NCBI GenBank assembly: GCA_013215465.1
Contig: JABSOW010000033.1
Location: 1 to 36,148 of the forward strand
Direction of reading: 5' to 3'
Source: Colwellia sp.
Lineage (GTDB): Bacteria > Pseudomonadota > Gammaproteobacteria > Enterobacterales > Alteromonadaceae
DNA length: 36,148 bases
A model generated the notes under the pieces. The model was not told the DNA's origin. It ran no database searches and was given only the letters and a program-made list of their open reading frames with translations. The position numbers and the translations under genes are program-made. This document shows positions 25,562-33,357 of this stretch, piece after piece (position 1 is the first letter of the stretch; every line of letters starts with the position of its first letter).

Positions 25562-26239
25562 CAATGAGCCGATATAAAGTGGCGAAGCTGATGAAAGAAG
25601 CTGGTGTTTGGGTTCGCAGTAAAAAGAAATACAAAGTCACGACTAACAGTGACCACAAGCAGCCAGTATTTGATAATTTACTTAAACGTGAATTTGATGT
25701 AGCTCAGCCAGACCAGACCTATGTCGCAGATATTACCTACATTTGGACACAAGAAGGTTGGCTATATCTTGCTGTAGTAATCGACTTGTTTTCAAGAAAG
25801 GTAGTTGGTTGGAGCATTGGCTCACGTATGAAAGCGCAACTTGTCTGTGATGCGCTAACGATGGCTATTTGGCAACGTAGACCAAGTGCAGGGTTAATTG
25901 TCCATACTGACCGAGGCTCTCAATATGCTAGCAGAGCTTATAGAAAGTTATTACTTGCCAATGGTATTAAAGGTAGCATGAGCCGTAAAGGTGATTGCTG
26001 GGATAACGCTGTAGTTGAAAGTTTCTTTGGTAGCTTGAAGCAAGAGCGAGTTCAGTGGAAAAACTACCAAACGCGACTTGAAGCACAGCAAGATATTTTA
26101 AATTACATTGCGATGTTTTATAACAGTCATCGTTTGCATTCTTATCTGAGTTACAAAAGCCCAAATAATTATGAAAGTGAAATGATGAAATTGAAAAAAG
26201 CCGCTTAACTGGGTTGTCTGAATTTACTTGACCACGTCA
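25562..26239 (+). mobile_element. IS3-family insertion sequence, left-truncated
   Basis: Remnant of an IS3-family element. The right end, TTGTCTGAATTTACTTGACC and on to GTCA at 26236-26239, has the TCA terminus of the family and follows the transposase stop by 31 bases. The left inverted repeat, orfA and the start of orfB are missing; the left border is the PEP-CTERM gene fragment. It therefore cannot transpose by itself. No target duplication can be judged. Confidence 0.75.
25564..26208 (+). pseudogene. IS3-family transposase orfB, N-terminally truncated
   Basis: The DDE integrase core is complete: Asp in [10 protein letters not shown], Asp in [10 protein letters not shown] and Glu in [12 protein letters not shown], with 35 residues between the last two. 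Homology begins at [13 protein letters not shown]; the roughly 60 residues before it in normal orfB are absent. The open frame can be extended to 25489, but that stretch is the antisense of the PEP-CTERM fragment and is not part of the transposase. orfA is also missing. Confidence 0.85.
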
Positions 26240-26717
26240 TGCGTAGGTCGTTATAAATCAATGGCTTATATGAATTTTCCAACGATTCCCCAAATCAACT
26301 TGGTAAAACGACATATATTGACAGAACAAAATAGCCACTCGATAGTGGTTTTTTTGATATTCATTTGATCGAGAGTTATAGCCTGTTTAACCCCTTTCAA
26401 CTTAGAGATTTCTCTGTGCGCTAAGCGGAAATTAGCTGTCGAAAGTTTTCGATATATTTTCTAATGTTTTATCTTACATAATCCATATTGCTGCTTATTT
26501 GTATAATTTTGCAGGTTTTCCTCCCAAGTTACGAAATGAGGGGCACTTCACTATTTCCTATAAAATAATACAAACTAGAAGCTTCCAATATAAAGAGCTG
26601 GTAAAGATTAGAGAGGTTTGCTAATAATATAGCAAATAAATAGGGTTGAAATTTTCTGGTAGAGAAAGAGGAAAGTATTCCCTAATAGATTTGTTATACA
26701 AACAAGGATAGTCCTGC
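26240..26717. other. intergenic region after the IS3 remnant
   Basis: 478 bases without a supportable gene. A short stem CCACT-CGAT-AGTGG followed by seven T residues at 26335-26355 looks like a stray intrinsic terminator whose gene is gone. The remainder is AT-rich and must hold the promoter of the next gene. Confidence 0.4.
26335..26355 (+). terminator. orphan terminator-like hairpin
   Basis: Five-base stem CCACT/AGTGG with a CGAT loop directly followed by a T run. No gene on the plus strand ends just before it except the IS3 transposase about 130 bases upstream, so it may mark the end of a lost gene. Confidence 0.45.
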
Positions 26718-27164
26718 ATGGAACTCAAAGATTTTGTTAAAGAAGCACTAGTTCAAATAGCATCTGGTGTAGAAGAATCAATAGCTGCAGTAAGGGAGTC
26801 AGGTGGGTATGTTAATCCTGCAGTCAAAATTGACATCTCAAAGTCAGATGGTTCGCATTTTTCTAGCCTTGGGAATGGTCAGAATGTTTTCTTAATAGAT
26901 TTTGATGTTGCTGTAACCGTCGAAGAAGAAACAGGAACCAATGCGGAGGAAAAACTAAAAGTAGCAAGCTTACTTTCACTTGGTGCTGGAGGTAAATCTG
27001 CGAATAAAGCTTCAGCAACAAACAGGATTCATTTTAAAGTTCCTCTTGGTTTACCTGTCGATCCTGTGACATCAGAAGAACTAAAAAACCGTGAACAAGA
27101 ACGAACAAGAAAAACACGAGAAGCAATACAAAGAATTGGTAACTTAAATAAAAATAGAGCTTAA
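26718..27164 (+). CDS. small Trypco2-like protein
   Basis: Protein of 148 residues with an N-terminal helix (ELKDFVKEALVQIASGVEES), then strands around VFLIDFDVAVTVEEE, and a segment SLLSLGAGGKSANKA followed by a strand (RIHFKVPL). The helix, beta hairpin, SLGAGG turn and closing strand resemble the trypsin-co-occurring domain 2 (Trypco2), found in bacterial conflict gene sets, often beside a trypsin-like protease. No protease is present here. The C-terminal 30 residues are highly charged. An AAGGA-like site precedes the ATG. Its function is unknown. Confidence 0.65.
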   Translation: MELKDFVKEALVQIASGVEESIAAVRESGGYVNPAVKIDISKSDGSHFSSLGNGQNVFLIDFDVAVTVEEETGTNAEEKLKVASLLSLGAGGKSANKASATNRIHFKVPLGLPVDPVTSEELKNREQERTRKTREAIQRIGNLNKNRA

Positions 27165-27280
27165 GTTTGTATAAGTAACTTAAACGGACAAATTACAGTT
27201 GGCTGTTTTTCCTTTTTTAAACATTTTAGCCAACTATATTTAGCCTATTAACAGGGCGTTGGTCAAGGATATATTTCAAT

Positions 27281-27462
27281 ATGGATGAACGTCAATTATT
27301 GTGGAATCGTTATTCTCTTCATATTGAAATGTATCAGAAATACTTAGATACAGTACTGAAATTAAATTTATTCTATTACGGAATAACTGGCGCAATAATT
27401 TCATTTTATTTCTCTAATAACGCTAATGGTTTAACAACAGAACTTGCTCTACTACTACCACT
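27281..27462 (+). pseudogene. small membrane protein, 3'-truncated
   Basis: The first 60 residues (MDERQLLWNRYSLHIEMYQK, then a membrane segment LNLFYYGITGAIISFYF and the beginning of a second, ELALLLPLM) look like the N-terminal part of a small two- or multi-pass membrane protein. After about 27462 the frame runs into the nuclease fragment in the wrong frame and ends at 27568, so the C-terminal part is lost. Whether the shortened 95-residue product is made is unclear. It follows the Trypco2-like gene and may have been its partner. Confidence 0.65.
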
Positions 27463-27930
27463 GATGATTACGACGAACCAGTCTATCATCAAGGTCATTT
27501 GGCCAATAGTGAATCAATCGATCAAACCCAAAGCGCAAACGATGAAACTTTCTTTATGTCGAATATGACACCCCAATTGCCCGGGCATAATACCAGCATT
27601 TGGAAGGGACTAGAAAATCGTGAAAGAAAGTGGGCGAATAAAAGGGGTAGGGTGATCGTTTTAGCTGGTCCTGTTTATCAGGCTGACATTTTATACATTG
27701 GCAATAAAGTGCCGGTTCCTTCAGCGTACTGGAAAGTGATTTATGATCCTGCTAAGCAAGAAGCAATCGCTTATTTAATTCCACATAAAAAACTCAAAAC
27801 AAAGCAACTTGATAATTACCTGGTGTCGATTGACCATATCGAAGCAATGTACGATTTAGATTTACTAAGTTTACTTGATGATCAATTGGAAGCCGATATT
27901 GAAAAAGTTACTCAGTTGAAGCAGTGGTAA
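27463..27930 (+). pseudogene. DNA/RNA non-specific endonuclease, 5'-truncated
   Basis: The frame DDYDEPVYHQGHLANSES followed by FFMSNMTPQLPGHNTSIWKG and LENRERKWA is the catalytic half of the Serratia-type (NUC1) DNA/RNA non-specific nucleases. The motif corresponding to DRGH reads HQGH, keeping the general-base His but not the Arg; the metal-binding Asn and the Glu of LEN are present. The C-terminal part (VPSAYWKVIYDP, LKTKQLDNYLVSI) is complete to the stop. The signal peptide and N-terminal half are absent and the fragment is fused to the membrane-protein remnant. An internal TTG at 27499 could start a 143-residue piece, but this would lack the His and is probably non-functional. Confidence 0.85.
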
Positions 27931-28094
27931 ATTATGATCAATATCAACATTAAATGATGTTAGTTATTTTACTCTTTACGTTTGTTGAATATTACCTCAA
28001 AATGGTAAAAGAAATTCCCCAAAAGTAAAATACAAGTTGTTGATTTTATTAGGGGCGTAACCACCAAAAACACTATGTTAAAAAGGTTAAGAAA

Positions 28095-28577
28095 GTGGAT
28101 AAGTCATTGAAATTAAAGGGAATAAAGTCAGTACTTTTTGTCTGTATGGGCAATATTTGCCGATCTCCTAGTGCTGAAGCTGTTTTCAGCCATAAGGCAA
28201 AGGCTCAAGGCTTATCATTGAAAATTGATTCTGCTGGCACCGTTGGCGCACATGCAAGAGAAAAACCCGATCACCGTGCTCAAAAAGTTGGCGTTGAGCG
28301 TGGTTATTCTTTTGAGGGTTTAAAAGCACGTAAAGTAAAAGTAGAAGATTTTGATGATTTTGATCTTATTCTAGCAATGGATAATCACAATGTTGAAGAA
28401 CTATATAAAATTGCGCCTGGGCATTTACAACATAAAGTATTGTTATTTTTAGACTTCGCTAAAAACCATGAAGAAACCGAAGTACCGGATCCTTACTATG
28501 GCGGGGTTAATGGTTTTCGTTTTGTGTTAGATTTGGTTGAAGATGCCAGTGATGGTTTGTTAGCTGAGCTTCAATAA
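28095..28577 (+). CDS. low-molecular-weight protein tyrosine phosphatase
   Basis: Small cytoplasmic phosphatase of 160 residues. The P-loop CMGNICRS (Cys17-Arg23, CX5R) and the general-acid DPYYGG near residue 137 are both intact. The fold continues with SAGTVGAHAREKPD and AMDNHNVEEL. The start is GTG at 28095 with AAGG eight bases upstream. No capsule kinase or polysaccharide genes are adjacent, so the role is not the usual Wzb one and the substrate is unknown. Confidence 0.9.
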   Translation: MDKSLKLKGIKSVLFVCMGNICRSPSAEAVFSHKAKAQGLSLKIDSAGTVGAHAREKPDHRAQKVGVERGYSFEGLKARKVKVEDFDDFDLILAMDNHNVEELYKIAPGHLQHKVLLFLDFAKNHEETEVPDPYYGGVNGFRFVLDLVEDASDGLLAELQ

Positions 28578-28750
28578 TTGAATTTTATTAAGGTATGTTG
28601 CGCTTTCACGTTGCTTTGCATTTTGAACTTTCGAATTTAAACGCTTTGATGAGTACCGTGAAAGGGATGTAGCCTAGCCTAATTGAGTTAGATAATTTTT
28701 TGTCTCAATGAGACGTGAGAATTAAGCAAAATTAACTGGCTCAAATGAAT

Positions 28751-28777
28751 AGGATAAAGCTTTGTTAGCTTTATCCT
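28751..28777. terminator. perfect 11-bp hairpin between convergent genes
   Basis: AGGATAAAGCT at 28751-28761 and AGCTTTATCCT at 28767-28777 pair perfectly round a TTGTT loop. The position between the phosphatase gene and the choice-of-anchor-I gene (convergent) suggests a shared terminator, though T runs on either side are weak. Confidence 0.6.
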
Positions 28778-28782
28778 ATACT

Positions 28783-28838
28783 TATACCCATGTTACCTCA
28801 AGATGCCGAAACTCGTATCTTGAAGTATCATGGGTATA
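28783..28838. repeat. palindromic intergenic repeat, short form
   Basis: Arms of 24 bases, at 28783-28806 (beginning TATACCCATGTTACCTCAAG) and 28815-28838 (ending CTTGAAGTATCATGGGTATA), are nearly perfect inverted repeats round CGAAACTC. The same arms, diverged, bound the longer element at 33038-33304, so this is a repeat family within the genome. Confidence 0.7.
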
Positions 28839-28849
28839 TCTGACTTGAT

Positions 28850-30721
28850 TTACTCAACAATTACCTGATAAACCGTAACAGTGCCACTGACTTCATTGCC
28901 AATAATAAGCAATGGCATGCCATTAGGGCTTTGCTCACTAGTGACAAATTTAATGCTTTCAGGACCTAAATCACCAGCACTTTCTATCATACTGCAATCC
29001 ATGCCCTCGTTTTCATCACAAGGATTGTCTAAATCATCGTCCAACTCATAATCGACAGTGAAATCTCGGTTATTGTAAAAAGCTGAAAAGCTGACATTAA
29101 ATGGGTTACTGATATCATAAACAAATAAATTTCCAGAGCGTTCACTGGCAATAAAACCATAGGTTCTATCACCTATTTTTCCTACTGTTATCGCTTCTGG
29201 TTCGCCACCTTTATCGTCAGAGCGGTTATCACCTTTGTTTTCTGTGTGGGTGCTATTGAAATTATTGCCTAAAACAGAGGCTGAAATTTTACCAAAATCA
29301 TCACCTGAGTCAAAAACTAGGTTGATGTTTTGATCCCATATTGAAAATGAGCGTGCGCCATAAGCATACAGTGCTTCGTATGTGCCATCATTGTTAGCAT
29401 CACCTAAGGCAGTGGTCACTTTTAAGCGTCCTAAGCCATTTTTTCCGCCACTGGCATCATAAAATGCTTGTAACTCAGGTGATAAGGTTTTGTTTATTTT
29501 GTCTGGGTCAATAATGTCTTTTACTCGTACTTCTTCTGAGTAGCCGTCATAATCGCGTGAGTCACCTTCGTTCGCTGTCAGCACAAAGGTGGCACCTTGC
29601 CATTGATAAGAGCTAATGCTATCCGGTTGGTACATACCATATAAGTTATTTACCGTTTGAAATGAGGCTATTTCATCTTTATTGGTAAAATCTATTTGAT
29701 AGTTAGCCCAGTTTTTAAAACCAAGTGGTTTAATTTCAATGGTATTACTTTCTAAATTGATAATACCAATGGCATTATTTTCTTGTAAAGAAACATAAGC
29801 CGTTTTGCTGTCTTCACTAACGGTAATATACTCTGGCTCTAAACTTTGCGCGAGTGTTGTGCCTATTGGGCCGGCTAGTTTTAAACCTGCTGCTTTTAGT
29901 AACTCTATACGCTTGGCATCGGTATCAAAATCCTCACTATCAAGTAAGTCACTGCTAAAAGTAATGTCTGACGTTAAGTTAATGGTAGTACTAATATCAG
30001 CGGGTATTGCATTGGTAAAATCAATGACTGAAATAGAGCCTTCTGGATCAACACTATAGTCGCTGTTTGGCTCACCTTCATTAGCAATAAGTACTTTTTT
30101 TCCATCGGGGCTAAAGGTTACCATGTCGGGTAGCGCGCCTACTTTTACTGCTTTGATAAAAGTGCCAGCACCTTGGTTATCTAATTGATAAAATAATACC
30201 GCACCATTTTGGGTTTTATCTGTTGCTTCAATGGCGATGGCTAAAGTATTTTCAAAAATAGCAATAGAGTTAGCAGCGCCTAAAGTAATTGTTGCTACTT
30301 GATTGTTATCAAGTGCTACCTCAACTTCATTAAAAAAAGTAAAAGTGGTTGATGATAAACTAGTATCGATAACCGGAGCGCCTACTTGTGTTGTCGGCAG
30401 GTTAGTTAAATTGATTACTTCTATTTGATTTTTGGCACTATTGACGGCAAAAGCAGAATTTGATGCTTGATGAAATTGCACAATTTCAGCGGCACTTTTT
30501 CCGGCAATATCACTACCGCCAGCGCTAAAGCGACCAACTACTTCAACGCGCACATTACGTCTGGCATTTTCGCCTGTAGCGCCCTTAATTCCTTGTTCAC
30601 CCGAACTCCCTTGCGAGCCGGTAATACCAATTTGACCTTGTTCGCCATTATCACCATCAAATTGACAGGCAGATAATGCCGAAACTATAGAGATAGCGAT
30701 AATTGTTTTTTTTATAGACAT
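28850..30721 (-). CDS. choice-of-anchor-I lipoprotein with collagen-like stalk
   Basis: Surface or periplasmic lipoprotein of 623 residues. The lipobox LSAC places the lipidated Cys at residue 19. Residues 23-50 have Gly at every third position (ten in a row, as in GEQGQIGITGSQGSSG), a short collagen-like stalk. From about 55 to the end it is a beta-propeller-like domain of the choice-of-anchor I family: LPDMVTFSPDGKKVLIANEG, LEPEYITVSEDSKTAYVSLQ and GGEPEAITVGKIGDRTYGFI are its repeats. The C-terminal part has an acidic, calcium-binding-like stretch (DYELDDDLDNPCDENEG). Members often occur beside phosphatases or esterases, but no activity can be assigned. It is monocistronic. Confidence 0.85.
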   Translation of the reverse strand: MSIKKTIIAISIVSALSACQFDGDNGEQGQIGITGSQGSSGEQGIKGATGENARRNVRVEVVGRFSAGGSDIAGKSAAEIVQFHQASNSAFAVNSAKNQIEVINLTNLPTTQVGAPVIDTSLSSTTFTFFNEVEVALDNNQVATITLGAANSIAIFENTLAIAIEATDKTQNGAVLFYQLDNQGAGTFIKAVKVGALPDMVTFSPDGKKVLIANEGEPNSDYSVDPEGSISVIDFTNAIPADISTTINLTSDITFSSDLLDSEDFDTDAKRIELLKAAGLKLAGPIGTTLAQSLEPEYITVSEDSKTAYVSLQENNAIGIINLESNTIEIKPLGFKNWANYQIDFTNKDEIASFQTVNNLYGMYQPDSISSYQWQGATFVLTANEGDSRDYDGYSEEVRVKDIIDPDKINKTLSPELQAFYDASGGKNGLGRLKVTTALGDANNDGTYEALYAYGARSFSIWDQNINLVFDSGDDFGKISASVLGNNFNSTHTENKGDNRSDDKGGEPEAITVGKIGDRTYGFIASERSGNLFVYDISNPFNVSFSAFYNNRDFTVDYELDDDLDNPCDENEGMDCSMIESAGDLGPESIKFVTSEQSPNGMPLLIIGNEVSGTVTVYQVIVE

Positions 30722-30838
30722 ATTCGTTCCTACTTACCATGAGTTTAAATAATGTGAAAACCCATAGAGTGTAAAAGTAATAAGTGACGAATTTATGTCA
30801 AGTAAATGAATAAAATATGACAAGGGATGGAAGGAGTA

Positions 30839-30866
30839 CGGTAAGGCTTGATAGTGAGCCTTACCG
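30839..30866. terminator. terminator-like hairpin after aroH
   Basis: CGGTAAGGCT at 30839-30848 pairs perfectly with AGCCTTACCG at 30857-30866. The T-rich tail (ATTTTAT) lies on the plus-strand side, whereas the aroH transcript comes from the minus strand, so terminator strength for aroH is uncertain. Confidence 0.5.
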
Positions 30867-30913
30867 ATTTTATATTTGAATTAAAGCGGGGAGTTTATTT
30901 GGTATTACGTAGA

Positions 30914-31960
30914 CTATCTTTGTTTTATTGCATCAGCGAGTAACGATAAAATATCGTCACTAACCGTTAAATCAATACAGGCATCAGTAATACTTTTACC
31001 ATAAACTAATGGCGTATCTGCGGTTACTGCTTGATTACCCGATTCAATAAAGCTTTCTATCATTACACCAAAAATACTTTGCTCGCCTTGGCTAATTTGC
31101 TCGGCAATAGATTGAGCAACATCAATTTGCTTGTTATGATCTTTATAGCTATTACCATGACTGAAATCTATCATAATCATTTGCTTTAGCTCGGCTTTTT
31201 CTAGTTTTTTACAGGTGTCGACAATGTCTTCTTTGTGGTAATTAGGTACTTTGCCGCCACGTAAAATTACATGGGAAAAAGGATTGCCATGGGTGCGGTA
31301 GATACACATTTGCCCGCTTTTATCCGGTGAATATAATACATGAGGAACACTTGAGGCTTTAATGGCATCTAAGGCAATTTTTACGTTGCCGTCAGTACCA
31401 TTTTTAAAGCCAACAGGGCATGACAGTGCTGAAGCAAGCTCTCTGTGTACTTGGCTTTCAGTAGTACGTGCGCCAATAGCACCCCAACTAATTAAGTCAG
31501 AAATATACTGACCAGTAACCATATCTAAAAACTCAGTACCTGCAGGTAAACCTAAATCATTAATATCAACTAATAATTGTCTGGCCAGGTTTAGCCCTTT
31601 AGCAACATGAAATGATTTATCAAGATCAGGGTCGCTAATTAATCCTTTCCAGCCAACAGTGGTGCGCGGCTTTTCAAAATAAACGCGCATCACAATAAGT
31701 AATTCATTACTGTATTTATTACGTAATACTTTTAGACGCTTTGCGTAGTCAATGGCAGCCGTGGTGTCGTGAATAGAGCAAGGGCCAATAATAACTAATA
31801 AGCGTTTATCTTCGCCGTTGATAATGGCTTCTATTTCTCGGCGACTTTGCATGATAAAGTCAGCGGTAGTTGCGCTTAAAGGGATTTTCTGTGCTAATTT
31901 CGCAGGAGACACTAAGTTTTCAATTAAACTTGTGCGTAGTTCATCAGTTTTAATAGTCAT
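30914..31960 (-). CDS. aroH: 3-deoxy-7-phosphoheptulonate synthase, class I (Trp-type)
   Basis: DAHP synthase, which condenses phosphoenolpyruvate and erythrose 4-phosphate in the first step of aromatic amino-acid synthesis. LLVIIGPCSIHD, FEKPRTTVGWKGLI, GAIGARTTESQVHRE and VGFKNGTDG form the active site and metal/PEP sites; IDFSHGNSYKDH closes it. The 348-residue length and the start TDELRTSLIENLVSPA are close to E. coli AroH, the tryptophan-sensitive isoenzyme. The order ppsA, ppsR, aroH is the same as in E. coli, which further supports the name. It is 151 bases downstream of ppsR on the same strand, across a strong palindrome. Confidence 0.92.
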   Translation of the reverse strand: MTIKTDELRTSLIENLVSPAKLAQKIPLSATTADFIMQSRREIEAIINGEDKRLLVIIGPCSIHDTTAAIDYAKRLKVLRNKYSNELLIVMRVYFEKPRTTVGWKGLISDPDLDKSFHVAKGLNLARQLLVDINDLGLPAGTEFLDMVTGQYISDLISWGAIGARTTESQVHRELASALSCPVGFKNGTDGNVKIALDAIKASSVPHVLYSPDKSGQMCIYRTHGNPFSHVILRGGKVPNYHKEDIVDTCKKLEKAELKQMIMIDFSHGNSYKDHNKQIDVAQSIAEQISQGEQSIFGVMIESFIESGNQAVTADTPLVYGKSITDACIDLTVSDDILSLLADAIKQR

Positions 31961-32005
31961 GAAATTTATATGCTTTTTTAAGACGATATTGTTTATGTTG
32001 CACTA

Positions 32006-32035
32006 TAGCGCGCATAAACTAAATTATGCGCGCTA
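32006..32035. promoter_or_regulatory. perfect 12-bp palindrome upstream of aroH
   Basis: TAGCGCGCATAA at 32006-32017 and TTATGCGCGCTA at 32024-32035 pair exactly, with loop ACTAAA. It is the only GC-rich symmetrical element in the ppsR-aroH gap and lies about 45 bases before the aroH ATG. No T run follows, which argues against a simple terminator; an operator or leader structure is possible. It does not match the E. coli TrpR operator as I know it. Confidence 0.5.
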
Positions 32036-32111
32036 ACATAGCTAATTTAACCGCCAATGTGAACCATTTGGCTAATAATAATCATCATTGTTTGATATAA
32101 GCTAGAGTCTG

Positions 32112-32921
32112 TTAGTATTTATAACGTTGCAGTCCAGTTTCACTCAATATTTTAGCGGTAATTTCTTCCACTGAAAATTTAGTGGTATTAATGAAAGGTA
32201 TTTTTTCTTTTTTATAGAGTTTTTCAACTTCACGTACTTCCATACGACATTGTCTTGGTGACGCATATTTACTGTTCGACATTCTGTTATGACGAATATC
32301 TATTAATCGCTGGGCATCTATCGTTAAACCAAATAATTTTTTCTTATAGGGTTTTAAAAAAATTGGCAGTGCTAAATCATCCATGTCTTCATCGGTGAAA
32401 GGGTAGTTGGCCGCTTTTATGCCATATTGCAGCGCTAAATACAGTGAACTTGGCGTTTTACCTGAGCGTGATACACCAACAAGTATTACATCGGCATCAT
32501 CATAATTAGTAACGTTAGAGCCATCATCGTTAGCAAGTGCATAGTTAACCGCGTCAATACGATAGTCATAGCTGTTTTCATGAATGCTATGAGTTCGATG
32601 GGCTGTTGGTTTGGCTTTCATGCCAAGTTGTTGCTCAATGGGGCCGATAAAATGTTCTAAAAAGTTATAAATCACCCCATCACAACTATCGATAATTTCA
32701 CGGATATCATTATTAACAAAGGTATGAAAAACTAAAGAGGGCTCTTTACTGCGGGCACAGGCTTTATTGATTTGTTCTTTTACTTCTAGTGCTTTTTCTA
32801 CTGACTCAACAAAGGGAATGGTTTGGTGGGTAAACTCAGTAGGAAATAAAGAAAGCAAAGCATGACCAAATACTTCAGAGGTGATTGCTGTTCCGTCGGA
32901 AATATAGAAAGCTGTGCGCAT
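32112..32921 (-). CDS. ppsR: phosphoenolpyruvate synthase regulatory protein
   Basis: DUF299 bifunctional kinase/pyrophosphorylase of 269 residues that switches PEP synthase off and on by ADP-dependent phosphorylation and Pi-dependent dephosphorylation of a Thr next to its catalytic His. The P-loop GVSRSGKT is at 149-156, and the family start AFYISDGTAITSE and SIHENSYDYRIDAVNYAL are intact. It is divergent from ppsA, whose product is its target, and upstream of aroH. Confidence 0.95.
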   Translation of the reverse strand: MRTAFYISDGTAITSEVFGHALLSLFPTEFTHQTIPFVESVEKALEVKEQINKACARSKEPSLVFHTFVNNDIREIIDSCDGVIYNFLEHFIGPIEQQLGMKAKPTAHRTHSIHENSYDYRIDAVNYALANDDGSNVTNYDDADVILVGVSRSGKTPSSLYLALQYGIKAANYPFTDEDMDDLALPIFLKPYKKKLFGLTIDAQRLIDIRHNRMSNSKYASPRQCRMEVREVEKLYKKEKIPFINTTKFSVEEITAKILSETGLQRYKY

Positions 32922-33037
32922 GGTTTAAACCTTTATATAAACTATAATGAAACTGATGATGAAAACTTTTAAGTTATGTTCTATTTTAACTTTTAATTTT
33001 TTATGTTGGCAGTGTAGAATGTCTTAAGTTATAAATA

Positions 33038-33304
33038 TATACCCAAGTTACTTTAAAATGCAGGATTCAACTGGGATTAGAAACATTTTTAGGCAAGGCA
33101 TTTATTGAAGAGAATGGTTACTCCCTTCTTGAAATCAATAACGCAGCGTAAAATATTTCTAAACCAGCCCTTTGGGGATGACTGAGCAAAACATGCTCGT
33201 CGTTACATCTGTTTTTAATGGAATAACCATTAATAAAAAGATGCGTCTTGATCATATTCCGCTCAGTTATCCTGAAACTCGCATTTTGAAGTGGCTTGGG
33301 TATA
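33038..33304. repeat. long palindromic intergenic element (MITE/REPIN-like)
   Basis: The outer arms 33038-33061 (TATACCCAAGTTACTTTAAA...) and 33281-33304 (...GAAGTGGCTTGGGTATA) are imperfect inverted repeats of the same family as the element at 28783-28838. The 219-base interior contains a second inverted pair (AATGGTTA near 33113 and TAACCATT near 33225) and no supportable gene; an 81-codon frame on the minus strand there is chance. It sits in the ppsR/ppsA divergent promoter region and is probably a non-autonomous element. Confidence 0.7.
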
Positions 33305-33357
33305 GTGCTACAAATAAATAGATTTATTCTTTTACTGACTCTCAATGGGGAATTGTT

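Noticed and set aside
25489..25563. N-terminal 25 residues of the transposase open frame
   Set aside because: These bases are the antisense of the PEP-CTERM fragment and show no IS3 homology.
27197..27245. Inverted repeat AGTTGGCT/AGCCAACT after the Trypco2-like gene
   Set aside because: The loop of 33 bases is too long for a convincing terminator or operator.
27281..27568. 95-residue intact small protein
   Set aside because: Its last 35 residues are the nuclease sequence read in the wrong frame; only the first 60 residues look like a real protein.
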